Shown here in pieces: positions 5,758-12,849 of a DNA stretch of 20,389 nucleotides. This stretch comes from Gemmatimonadota bacterium (lineage in GTDB: Bacteria > Gemmatimonadota > Gemmatimonadetes > Longimicrobiales > RSA9): assembly GCA_019689775.1 (NCBI GenBank), contig JADGGV010000018.1, forward strand, positions 1-20,389, given 5' to 3'. The notes below the pieces were generated by a model, which was given only the letters and a program-made list of their open reading frames with translations, did no database searches and was not told where the DNA came from. The translations under genes and the position numbers were made by a program. The stretch's first letter is position 1. Every line of letters starts with the position of its first letter.

Positions 5758-8261
5758 ACTCCCCCGCTCTGGCCGTGACCGGGCGGCTGGCGGAGCTGAC
5801 CCCGGAGCAGGAGGCGCTCCTGCTGAACCGCGGCCGCGCCGGCGACGCCGATGTCGAGATCGCCGTCCGCGCGCTGGTCGAGGACGTCCGCCGCCGCGGC
5901 GACGCCGCGCTGCGCGAGCAGGCGCTCCGCTTCGACCGCGCCGCGCTCGCGTCGCTCGAGGTGCCGCGCGAGGCCTGGGACGCGGCGCTGGCCGCGCTCG
6001 AGCCCGCCGTGCGCGCCGGGCTCGAGGAAGCCGCGCGCAACATCGCCGCGTTCCACCGGGCGCAGCTCCCGCCGCCGCTCGAGGTCGAGGTCTCGCCCGG
6101 CGTGCGCCTCGGCCGGCGCGCCGAGCCGCTCGAGCGGGTGGCCGTCTACGCGCCCGGCGGCCGGGCGGCGTACCCGAGCAGCGTGCTCATGGGCGTGGTG
6201 CCGGCGCGGGTGGCGGGCGTGCGCGAGGTGGTCGTGTGCTCGCCCGCCGGGCCCGACGGCCGCCCGCCGGCCGCCGTCCTCGCCGCGTGCGCGCTGGCGG
6301 GCGCCGACCGCGTGTTCGCGATCGGCGGCGCGGGCGCGATCGCCGCCGTCGCCTTCGGCACCGAGACCGTCCCGCGCTGCGACAAGGTCGTCGGCCCGGG
6401 GAACGCGTACGTCACGGAGGCGAAGCGGCAGCTCAACGGCGCGATCGCGATCGACTCGCCGGCCGGCCCGTCCGAGGTGCTCGTGATCGCCGACGGCGCG
6501 GCCGACCCGGAGATCATCGCCGCGGAGCTGATCTGCCAGGCCGAGCACGACCCCGACGCCGCCGCCGTGCTCGTCTGCACCGTCCCCCGCATCCTCGAGG
6601 CGACGCGGGCCGCGCTCGCGCGTCGCGTCCCCGCCGCGCCGCGCCGCGAGATCGTCGAGGCGGCGCTCGCCGCGCGCGGCGGGCTGCTGCTCGCCGACTC
6701 GCTCGAAGAGGCGCTCGCCTTCAGCGCGCGCTACGCGCCCGAGCACCTGCTCCTGCTCGTGCGCGATGCACGCGCGGCGCTCGACGGCGTGCGCGCCGCC
6801 GGCACCGTCTTCCTCGGCGCCGCCAGCTCCGTCGCGTTCGGCGACTACATCACGGGCGCGAACCACGTGCTCCCGACCGCCGGCCTCGCGCGCTCGTACG
6901 CCGGCCTCTCGACGCTCGACTTCCTGCGCTGGTACACGTACCAGGAGGTCTCGCCCGAGGCGGCCGCCCGCCTCGCCGGCCCCACCGCGACGCTCGCCGA
7001 GGCCGAGGGGCTGCCCGCGCACGCGGCCGCCGCGCGCCTCCGGGCGGCCGCGGAGGGGAGTGGGCGTGCGGCAGAGCGGGAAAGCGGACGAGCCGGGGCG
7101 CGGGTGAGTTCCGTGGTGGCCGCGGAACCGGCGGCCGGCGAACGCCCGGCCACGTCGCCCGGTCTCGCGCCCCCCGCCTCCCCCGCTCTGCCGTTCCGCG
7201 CCGCGTACCGCGACATCGAGCTGTACGACCCGGCGCGGCGCCCGATCGGGCTCGACCTGAGCGACAACACGTCGCTCTTCGGCGCGCCGCCCGCCGCGCT
7301 GCGCGCGCTGCGCGCCATGAGCGAGACGCAGGTCACGCGCTACCCGGCGGTCTTCGCCGAGCGGCTCAAGGAGGCGCTCGCCGAGCTGCACGGCGTCGCG
7401 CCCGAGAACGTCGCCACCGGCTGCGGCTCGGACGACGTCATCGACAGCGCGCTGCGGGCATTCTGCGAGCCGGGCGACGTCGTCGCCTACCCGGAGCCGA
7501 CGTTCAGCATGGTCCCGCTGTTCGCGCGGATGAACGGCGCGCGCCCGGTCGGCGTGCCCATGGCGCCCGGCTTCGCGCTCGACGTCGACGCCGTGCTCGC
7601 GGCGCGCGCCCGCGTGACCTACCTGTGCACGCCGAACAACCCCACGGGGACGCCGCTCCGCCACGCGGACGTCCTCGAGGTCGTCGATGCGGCGGCCGGC
7701 GTCGTCCTCGTGGACGAGGCGTACGCCGACTACGGCGCCGACACGTTCGTCCGCGACGCCGTCGAGTCCGGCCGCGCGGTCGTGCTGCGCACGCTGTCGA
7801 AGGCGTACGGGCTGGCGGGGCTGCGCATCGGCTACGCGATCGGCGCGCCGGCGCTCGTCCGCGAGATCGAGAAATCGCGCGGGCCGTACAAGATCAGCGC
7901 GGCGGCGGAGGCGGCGGCGCTCGCGGCGCTGGCCGAGGACCGGGCGTGGGCGGCGGCGAATGTCGCCGAGGTCGTGCGCAACCGCGAGGCGCTGGTGGCG
8001 GAGCTGGAGGGGCTGGGCCTGCGCGTCTGGCCGTCCGCGGCCAACTTCCTGCTCGTGCGCGCCGGTGCCGGCGAGCGCGGCGCCGCCGCCCGCCTCGCCG
8101 CCGCGCTGCGCGAGCGCGACGTCGCCGTGCGCGCGTTCCCCGGCCTCCCCCAGGCCGGCGACTGCATCCGCGTCAGCATCGGCCCCTGGCCCCTGATGGA
8201 ACGATTCCTGGATGCGCTTCGAGGGGCACTGGCCAGTGAGGCGCGAGAGGAGCGGGCATGA
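5754..8261 (+). CDS. hisDC: Fused histidinol dehydrogenase-histidinol-phosphate aminotransferase
   Basis: One uninterrupted 835-aa reading frame encodes two enzymes. Residues 1-430 are HisD: VYAPGGRAAYPSSVLM, VGPGNAYVTEAKRQ, the zinc-site residues Q262 and H265 (CQAEHDP), the acid-base pair E329-H330 (APEHL), and D364/H371 in GDYITGANHVLPT. Residues 483-825 are HisC, a class II PLP aminotransferase: PNNPTG (627-632), VDEAY (653-657) and SKAYGLAGLRIGY with PLP lysine K683. The join (about 432-482) is Ala/Pro/Gly-rich and has no stop codon. HisC acts three steps from the end of the pathway and HisD does the last two oxidations, so the fused steps are not consecutive: HisN acts between them. Internal GTG codons in the linker (7104, 7113, 7116) lack a good Shine-Dalgarno, but separate initiation of hisC cannot be excluded. 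The end overlaps hisH by ATGA. Confidence 0.93.
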   Translation: MNSPALAVTGRLAELTPEQEALLLNRGRAGDADVEIAVRALVEDVRRRGDAALREQALRFDRAALASLEVPREAWDAALAALEPAVRAGLEEAARNIAAFHRAQLPPPLEVEVSPGVRLGRRAEPLERVAVYAPGGRAAYPSSVLMGVVPARVAGVREVVVCSPAGPDGRPPAAVLAACALAGADRVFAIGGAGAIAAVAFGTETVPRCDKVVGPGNAYVTEAKRQLNGAIAIDSPAGPSEVLVIADGAADPEIIAAELICQAEHDPDAAAVLVCTVPRILEATRAALARRVPAAPRREIVEAALAARGGLLLADSLEEALAFSARYAPEHLLLLVRDARAALDGVRAAGTVFLGAASSVAFGDYITGANHVLPTAGLARSYAGLSTLDFLRWYTYQEVSPEAAARLAGPTATLAEAEGLPAHAAAARLRAAAEGSGRAAERESGRAGARVSSVVAAEPAAGERPATSPGLAPPASPALPFRAAYRDIELYDPARRPIGLDLSDNTSLFGAPPAALRALRAMSETQVTRYPAVFAERLKEALAELHGVAPENVATGCGSDDVIDSALRAFCEPGDVVAYPEPTFSMVPLFARMNGARPVGVPMAPGFALDVDAVLAARARVTYLCTPNNPTGTPLRHADVLEVVDAAAGVVLVDEAYADYGADTFVRDAVESGRAVVLRTLSKAYGLAGLRIGYAIGAPALVREIEKSRGPYKISAAAEAAALAALAEDRAWAAANVAEVVRNREALVAELEGLGLRVWPSAANFLLVRAGAGERGAAARLAAALRERDVAVRAFPGLPQAGDCIRVSIGPWPLMERFLDALRGALASEAREERA
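7069..7193 (+). repeat. 12-bp inverted repeat inside the HisD-HisC linker
   Basis: CGGCAGAGCGGG (7069-7080) is the exact reverse complement of CCCGCTCTGCCG (7182-7193). Both arms lie in or at the edges of the low-complexity linker coding segment, about 100 nt apart. This looks like a former intergenic structure now carried inside the reading frame. The long spacer makes a strong hairpin less certain. Confidence 0.6.
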
Positions 8262-8854
8262 TCGTCGGACTCGTCGACTACGGCGTTGGCAACCTGCACT
8301 CGCTCGTGAAGGCGCTTGAGCTGGGCGGCGCCCGCGTGCGCGTCGAGACGAACCCGCGCCTGGCGCTGGCGGCCGACGCGCTCGTGCTCCCCGGCGTCGG
8401 CGCGTTCGGCCCGGCCGCGACCCGGCTCGCCGCCGCGGCCTCGGAGCTCCGCGACGCGCTGCGCGCCGGCTTCCCCGCGCTCGGCATCTGCCTCGGGATG
8501 CAGCTCCTGTTCGAGGGGAGCGAGGAGAGCCCGGGCGAGGGGCTGGGGATCTTCCCCGGGCAGGTGCGACGCCTGCGCACGCGCCGCGTGCCGCACATGG
8601 GCTGGAACTGGGTCAGCGCGCGGCCCGACCCGCTCTTCGCGCACCGCCCGCTGCTCAGCGCCTACTACGCGAACAGCTACATCGCCGTGCCGGAGGAGCC
8701 GGGCGACGTCGTCGCCACCTCCGACTACGACGGCGTCAGCTTCCCCGCCGCCGTGCGCCGCGCGCGCACCTGGGGCGTGCAGTTTCACCCGGAGAAGAGC
8801 GGCCTGGCCGGGCTCGACGTGATCCGCGCATTCCTCGCGCAGGTGCGCCGGTGA
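8258..8854 (+). CDS. hisH: Imidazole glycerol phosphate synthase, glutaminase subunit
   Basis: This 198-aa class I glutamine amidotransferase is of normal HisH length. The motifs are VDYGVGNLHSL at the N-terminus, LPGVGAFG, nucleophile Cys78 in LGICLGMQLLF, and His177/Glu179 in QFHPEKS. The triad is complete. It releases ammonia from glutamine and channels it through the HisF barrel to make imidazole glycerol phosphate and AICAR. The ATG overlaps the hisDC stop codon (ATGA), and its own stop overlaps the hisA GTG. HisF is encoded three genes downstream, in the same operon. Confidence 0.96.
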   Translation: MIVGLVDYGVGNLHSLVKALELGGARVRVETNPRLALAADALVLPGVGAFGPAATRLAAAASELRDALRAGFPALGICLGMQLLFEGSEESPGEGLGIFPGQVRRLRTRRVPHMGWNWVSARPDPLFAHRPLLSAYYANSYIAVPEEPGDVVATSDYDGVSFPAAVRRARTWGVQFHPEKSGLAGLDVIRAFLAQVRR

Positions 8855-9564
8855 TCGCCTACCCCGCGATCGACCTGCGCGGCGGGCGCGTCGTCCAGCT
8901 CGTCGGCGGCCGGCCGGAGGCGGAGCGCGTCAGCCTGCCGGACCCGCTCGAGGTCGCCGCGCGCTGGCGCGATGCCGGCTTCCGCGCGCTCCACATCGTC
9001 GACCTCGACGCCGCGCTCGGCCACGGCTCGAACCGCGCCGCCGTCGAGCGGCTCCTCAGGGAGTCCGGCCTCCCGGCCCAGGTCGGCGGCGGGATCCGCG
9101 ACGACGCCACCGCCGCCGCGCTCCTCGACGCCGGCGCCGCCCGCGTCATCGTCGGCACCCGCGCGGTGACCGACCGCGCCTGGCTCTGGGCGCTCGCCGC
9201 GCGCTACCCCGGGCGCGTCGTCGTCGCCGCCGACGTCCGCGGCGACGAGGTCGTCGTCCACGGCTGGACCGCCGGCGCCGGCCTCGGCGCCTCCGAGTTC
9301 CTCGACAGCCTGGCCCCGCTCCCGCTGGCCGCTATACTGGTCACGGACGTGGCGCGCGAAGGGCGCCTCGCCGGCGTCGACGCCGACCGCTTCGGCGCGC
9401 TCGCCGCCGCGACGCACCACCCGCTCCAGGCCGCCGGCGGCATCGCCTCGCTCGACGACCTGCGCGCACTGGCGGCGCGCGGCGTCGCCGGCGCGGTCCT
9501 CGGAATGTCCCTCTACACCGGCGCGGTGGATGCGGCCGCCGCGGCCAGGGAGTTCGGCGAATGA
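8851..9564 (+). CDS. hisA: ProFAR isomerase
   Basis: This 237-aa (beta-alpha)8 barrel carries the HisA catalytic pair: Asp8 in YPAIDLRGG and Asp128 in VVAADVRGD. It also has the phosphate-binding glycine loops VGGGIRDD (78-85) and AAGGIASLDDL. It converts ProFAR to PRFAR by an Amadori rearrangement. Start GTG 8851 overlaps the hisH stop codon as GTGA, and the N-terminus M-IAYPAIDLRGG matches the family exactly. The tryptophan-bearing HGWT (137-140) fits HisA rather than HisF. A dual HisA/TrpF (PriA) role cannot be ruled out from sequence alone, but nothing here calls for it. Confidence 0.95.
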   Translation: MIAYPAIDLRGGRVVQLVGGRPEAERVSLPDPLEVAARWRDAGFRALHIVDLDAALGHGSNRAAVERLLRESGLPAQVGGGIRDDATAAALLDAGAARVIVGTRAVTDRAWLWALAARYPGRVVVAADVRGDEVVVHGWTAGAGLGASEFLDSLAPLPLAAILVTDVAREGRLAGVDADRFGALAAATHHPLQAAGGIASLDDLRALAARGVAGAVLGMSLYTGAVDAAAAAREFGE

Positions 9565-10103
9565 GCGGCATCGTGCGCGAGACGCGCGAGACCAGCGTGC
9601 GGGTGTCCGTCGCCGCGGGCGCCGGCCACGCCAACGTCGCCACCACGGAGCCGTTCCTGGATCACATGCTCCAGACGCTCGCGCGCTACGGCGGCCTCGA
9701 CCTCGCGGTGCAGGCGTCGGGCGACCTGCGGCACCACCTGATCGAGGACGTGGCCATCACGCTCGGGCTCGCGCTGCGCGAGGCGGTGCCGCCGGCCTGC
9801 CGCCGCTACGGCGATGCGACCATCGTCATGGACGATGCGTTCGTGCAGGTCGCGCTCGACGCCGGCGGCCGCCCGTTCTACCAGGGCCCGCTGCCGAGCC
9901 GGCTCTACGACCACTTCTTCCGCTCGCTCGCGGACAACGCGGCACTGACCCTGCACGTGCGCGTCGTTCGCGGCCGCGACCGGCACCACGTCGTCGAGGC
10001 CGCGTTCAAGGCGCTCGGTCTTGCGCTCCGCGAGGCGCTCGCCCCCGGCGACGTCGTCTTCAGCACCAAGGGCTCGGTTCGCATCGAGCGGGAGGAGGAC
10101 TAG
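9561..10103 (+). CDS. hisB: Imidazoleglycerol-phosphate dehydratase (variant metal loop)
   Basis: This 180-aa monofunctional dehydratase converts imidazole glycerol phosphate to imidazole acetol phosphate. Visible manganese-site motifs are FLDHML (His35), HHLIEDVAI (His58, His59, Glu62) and HHVVEAAFK (His142, His143, Glu146), and it ends VFSTKGSV. The protein is a little shorter than the usual 190-200 aa. In particular, the segment before the first HH reads GDLRHH where most family members have about three more residues (GDL/I-x-D/E-x-x-HHTxED). All histidines are kept, so activity is expected. No phosphatase domain is attached; HisN supplies that step. ATG 9561 overlaps the hisA stop (ATGA). 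A strong GGAGGAGG near its 3' end (10091-10098) serves hisF. Confidence 0.93.
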   Translation: MSGIVRETRETSVRVSVAAGAGHANVATTEPFLDHMLQTLARYGGLDLAVQASGDLRHHLIEDVAITLGLALREAVPPACRRYGDATIVMDDAFVQVALDAGGRPFYQGPLPSRLYDHFFRSLADNAALTLHVRVVRGRDRHHVVEAAFKALGLALREALAPGDVVFSTKGSVRIEREED

Positions 10104-10105
10104 GC

Positions 10106-10963
10106 ATGCTCCAAAAGCGTGTGATCGTCTGCCTCGACGTGCGGGACGGTCGCGTCGTGAAGGGCGTCAGCTTCCAGGGCTTGCGCGACGTCGGCGACCC
10201 CGTCGAGCTCGCCGAGCGCTACCAGGACGAGGGCGCCGACGAGATCGTGTTCCTCGACATCTCCGCCTCGGCCGAGGGGCGCGGCACCCTCCTCGACGTG
10301 GTGCGCCGCACGGCCGAGCGCCTCTTCATCCCGCTCACCGTCGGCGGCGGCATCGGCGGCATCGAGGACATCGAGGCCGCGCTCCGCTCCGGCGCCGACA
10401 AGGTCAGCATCAACACGGCGGCCGTGAAGCACCCGGAGCTGCTCACGCAGGCGTCGCAGCGCTTCGGTGCGCAGGCCATCGTCGCGAGCATCGACGCGCG
10501 CCTCGAGCGCCGGCAGGTGGAGGTCGCCATGCGCGCCGACGCGAGCGCCCAGCAGGCCGCCGCCCCGGACGACGGGCGCACCCCCTCGCTCCCCTGGTTC
10601 CGCGTCTTCACGCACGGCGGCGCGACCGCAACCGAGCTGGACGCCATCGCCTGGGCGGAGCAGTGCGCCACGCTCGGCGCCGGCGAGATCCTGATCACCA
10701 GCATCGACCAAGACGGCCGCCGCGACGGCTACGACCTCGAGCTGACCGGCCGCATCGTCGAGGCGGTCAAGGTGCCGGTGATCGCCAGCGGCGGCGCCGG
10801 CCGCGCGCAGCACCTCGTGGATGCGTTCCTCCTGGCGGGCGCCGACGCCGCCCTCGCCGCCGGGATGTTCCACGACGGCACCACCACCGTCCGGGAGGTG
10901 AAGCGCGTGCTCGCCGCGGCCGGCATCCCCGTGCGCCTCGATCTCCCCGAGATCCCCGCATGA
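10106..10963 (+). CDS. hisF: Imidazole glycerol phosphate synthase, cyclase subunit
   Basis: This 285-aa (beta-alpha)8 barrel has both HisF catalytic aspartates: Asp11 in VIVCLDVRDGRVVKG and Asp130 in VASIDAR. It also has LTVGGGI, SINTAAV, THGG and ITSIDQDGRRDGYDLEL. It joins ammonia from HisH to PRFAR to form imidazole glycerol phosphate and AICAR. Usual HisF is about 250-255 aa. The extra length is mostly an Ala/Pro/Gln-rich insert at about 138-162, between the Asp130 strand and the W-F-R-V-F-T-H-G-G segment, plus a slightly long C-terminus. ATG 10106 is 2 nt after the hisB stop codon and has GGAGGAGG about 7 nt upstream. Confidence 0.96.
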   Translation: MLQKRVIVCLDVRDGRVVKGVSFQGLRDVGDPVELAERYQDEGADEIVFLDISASAEGRGTLLDVVRRTAERLFIPLTVGGGIGGIEDIEAALRSGADKVSINTAAVKHPELLTQASQRFGAQAIVASIDARLERRQVEVAMRADASAQQAAAPDDGRTPSLPWFRVFTHGGATATELDAIAWAEQCATLGAGEILITSIDQDGRRDGYDLELTGRIVEAVKVPVIASGGAGRAQHLVDAFLLAGADAALAAGMFHDGTTTVREVKRVLAAAGIPVRLDLPEIPA

Positions 10964-11736
10964 GCGACTCGCTCGCCTCGCTCCTCGAGTTCGCCGTCGA
11001 CGTGGCCTGGCGCGCCGGCCGGGTCACGCTGGCGCACTTCCAGACCGGCGTCGCCACCGAGACGAAGCCCGACCACTCGCCCGTCACCATCGCCGACCGC
11101 GAGGCCGAGCGGCTCGCCCGCGAGCTGATCGAGGCGCGCCACCCCCGCGACGGCATCCTCGGCGAGGAGTTCGGCGAGCTGCGCCCCGGCGCGCGCCGCC
11201 GCTGGATCCTCGACCCGATCGACGGCACCCGCGCGTTCGTGCGCGGCGTCCCGCTCTACGGCGTCATGGTCGCGCTCGAGGAAGAAGGCGACGCCGTGCT
11301 CGGCGTGCTCCACTTCCCCGCCCTGAACGAGACCGTCGCCGCCGCCCGCGGCGAAGGGTGCTGGTGGAACGGCCGGCGCGCGCTCGTCTCGCCCGTCAGC
11401 CGCCTCGACCGCGCGCTCGTCCTCACCACGGATGCGCGGCCGCCGGAGGACGCCATCCAGGCCGCCGGCTGGCCCCGCCTCGTCGCCCTCGCCGACACCG
11501 CCCGCACCTGGGGCGACTGCTACGGCCACGCCCTCGTCGCCACCGGCCGCGCCGAGGCCATGATCGACCCCGTCCTCGCGCCCTGGGACGCCGCGCCGCT
11601 CAAGCCGATCCTCGAGGAGGCCGGCGGCGTCTTCACCGACTGGGCCGGCGTGGCGACGCACCTCGGCGGGAGCGGCATCTCCACGAACGCCGCGCTGGCC
11701 CGCGACATCCGCGGCGTGCTCGGAGCCGGGCTGTGA
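10960..11736 (+). CDS. hisN: Histidinol-phosphatase, inositol-monophosphatase type
   Basis: This 258-aa protein belongs to the inositol monophosphatase superfamily. It has GEEFGE (metal ligand Glu69/Glu70), WILDPIDGTRAFVRG (82-96, with Asp85 and Asp88) and WDAAPLKPILEEAGG (209-223, with Asp210), all Mg2+-site motifs. The substitution of AF for the more usual SF/NF and its place inside the his operon support the HisN (histidinol-phosphate phosphatase) branch rather than a general IMPase. It fills the step between HisC and HisD, for which no HisB-N or PHP-type phosphatase is present in the window. ATG 10960 overlaps the hisF stop as ATGA, and its stop overlaps the hisIE GTG. Confidence 0.93.
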   Translation: MSDSLASLLEFAVDVAWRAGRVTLAHFQTGVATETKPDHSPVTIADREAERLARELIEARHPRDGILGEEFGELRPGARRRWILDPIDGTRAFVRGVPLYGVMVALEEEGDAVLGVLHFPALNETVAAARGEGCWWNGRRALVSPVSRLDRALVLTTDARPPEDAIQAAGWPRLVALADTARTWGDCYGHALVATGRAEAMIDPVLAPWDAAPLKPILEEAGGVFTDWAGVATHLGGSGISTNAALARDIRGVLGAGL

Positions 11737-12341
11737 GGCTCCGCACCGCCGCAGACCTGGACCGCGTGGACTTCACCCGCACGGGCGGGCTCGTCCCCGT
11801 CGTCGCCCAGGACGTGCACACGGGCGCCGTGCTGATGCTGGCGTGGGCGAACCGCGAGGCGCTCGAGCGCGCGCTCGAGACGGGCGAGGCCTGGTACTTC
11901 TCCCGCAGCCGGAACACGCTCTGGCACAAGGGCGCCACGAGCGGCAACGTGCAGCGCCTGGTCGAGCTGCACCTCGACTGCGACGCCGACGCCGTCCTCG
12001 CGCTCGTCGAGCCCGCCGGCCCCGCCTGCCACACCGGCGCACGCACGTGCTTCGACGGCGCGCCGACGCTCGCCGCGCTCGACCGCGTGCTCGAGGCGCG
12101 CGCCGCCGCCGACGCGCCGCCCGGCAGCCACACCGCCCGCCTCCTCGGCGACCGCAACCTGCGCCTCAAGAAGCTCGGCGAGGAGGCGACGGAGCTGGCC
12201 GTCGCGTGCGCCGACGAAGACCGGGAGCGGGCAGCGGAGGAGGCCGCCGATCTGGTCTACCACGCGCTCGTCGCCTGCCGGGCGCTCGGCATCCCGGCGG
12301 ACGCGGTGCTGGCCAGGCTGGAGGGGAGGCTGAAGCGGTAG
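11733..12341 (+). CDS. hisIE: Bifunctional phosphoribosyl-AMP cyclohydrolase/phosphoribosyl-ATP pyrophosphatase
   Basis: This 202-aa fusion carries out steps 2 and 3. The N-terminal HisI domain (about 1-120) has AWANREALERALETGEAWYFSRSR, LWHKGATSG, the metal motif DCDAD (82-86) and the zinc cysteines Cys99 (PACHTG) and Cys106. The C-terminal HisE domain (about 133-202) has LKKLGEEATEL (145-155) and EEAADLVYHALV (169-180), the MazG-like metal motifs. Start GTG 11733 overlaps the hisN stop codon (GTGA); the frame is open further upstream, but that part is a shadow of hisN. It is the last gene of the operon. Confidence 0.95.
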   Translation: MRLRTAADLDRVDFTRTGGLVPVVAQDVHTGAVLMLAWANREALERALETGEAWYFSRSRNTLWHKGATSGNVQRLVELHLDCDADAVLALVEPAGPACHTGARTCFDGAPTLAALDRVLEARAAADAPPGSHTARLLGDRNLRLKKLGEEATELAVACADEDRERAAEEAADLVYHALVACRALGIPADAVLARLEGRLKR

Positions 12342-12379
12342 GCGGGCCGGTTCAGGCGCGATCGATCCCGAGCGTGCGG

Positions 12380-12411
12380 CGCCCGCGGCCGCCGGCACCC
12401 GGGACCGGGCG
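12380..12411. terminator. Possible hairpin between convergent hisIE and GlsB genes
   Basis: CGCCCG (12380-12385) and CGGGCG (12406-12411) form a 6-bp inverted repeat that abuts the stop codon of the minus-strand gene ending at 12412. There is no T-run on either side, so it would be at best a weak or Rho-assisted bidirectional end for the his operon. Confidence 0.3.
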
Positions 12412-12678
12412 TCATTCCGGCGACCGCGGGCGGAACAGCAGCCGGAAGACCAGCAGGAGGAGCACCGCCCCGAGGATCGCGATCCCCAGCGAGCGCAGGT
12501 CGAACCGCTCCACCCGCCCGAAGTGGAAGACGTGCGTCCCGAGGAACCCGCCGATCATCGCCCCGGCGATGCCGATCAGGATCGTCACGAGGCAACCGCC
12601 GGGATCCTTCCCCGGCACGATGAACTTCGCGATCGCCCCCGCGATGAGGCCGAAGAGGATCCAGGAGAGAATTCCCAC
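12412..12678 (-). CDS. GlsB/YeaQ/YmgE-family small membrane protein
   Basis: This 88-aa, strongly hydrophobic protein has three likely membrane segments (about 2-19, 31-48 and 63-82). The family features are an N-terminal ILSWILFGLIAGAIAKFI, the conserved PGKDPGGCLVTILIGIAGA loop-helix and a GGFLG turn. These transglycosylase-associated or stress-response membrane proteins are widespread; E. coli YeaQ and YmgE and enterococcal GlsB are named examples. No biochemical activity is established. The start is GTG 12678, with GGAG about 4-5 nt upstream. It follows the chemoreceptor gene on the same strand, separated by the hairpin repeat. Confidence 0.9.
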   Translation of the reverse strand: MGILSWILFGLIAGAIAKFIVPGKDPGGCLVTILIGIAGAMIGGFLGTHVFHFGRVERFDLRSLGIAILGAVLLLLVFRLLFRPRSPE

Positions 12679-12703
12679 GCCGCTCCGCCTTTCCCGACCG
12701 CGT

Positions 12704-12844
12704 CCGCCTCTTGCTCTTGCTCGCCCTCTTGCTCTTGCCCCCCTCGGAGCTTACGGCTCGAACCGCCCCGGGTTTCGAGCCGGGAGGGCCGCGGGTCGAG
12801 CGGCAGGAGCTGGCGGGCGAGCAGGAGCAAGAGCAAGCGGGCGG
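12704..12844. repeat. Long imperfect hairpin of GAGCAA/TTGCTC hexamers, copy 2
   Basis: The 171-nt gap between the chemoreceptor stop (12850) and the GlsB start (12678) is almost filled by a hairpin. Its outer arms contain CTTGCTCTTGCTC (12710-12722), exactly complementary to 12825-12837. A second TTGCTC run lies at 12729-12737. An inner stem pairs CGGCTCGAA (12754-12762) with TTCGAGCCG (12774-12782). The 13-mer at 12775-12787 is the reverse complement of 1289-1301 in copy 1. Relative to the preceding gene (YheT in copy 1, chemoreceptor here) both copies have the same orientation. There is no T-run. Confidence 0.8.
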
Positions 12845-12849
12845 GGCAC

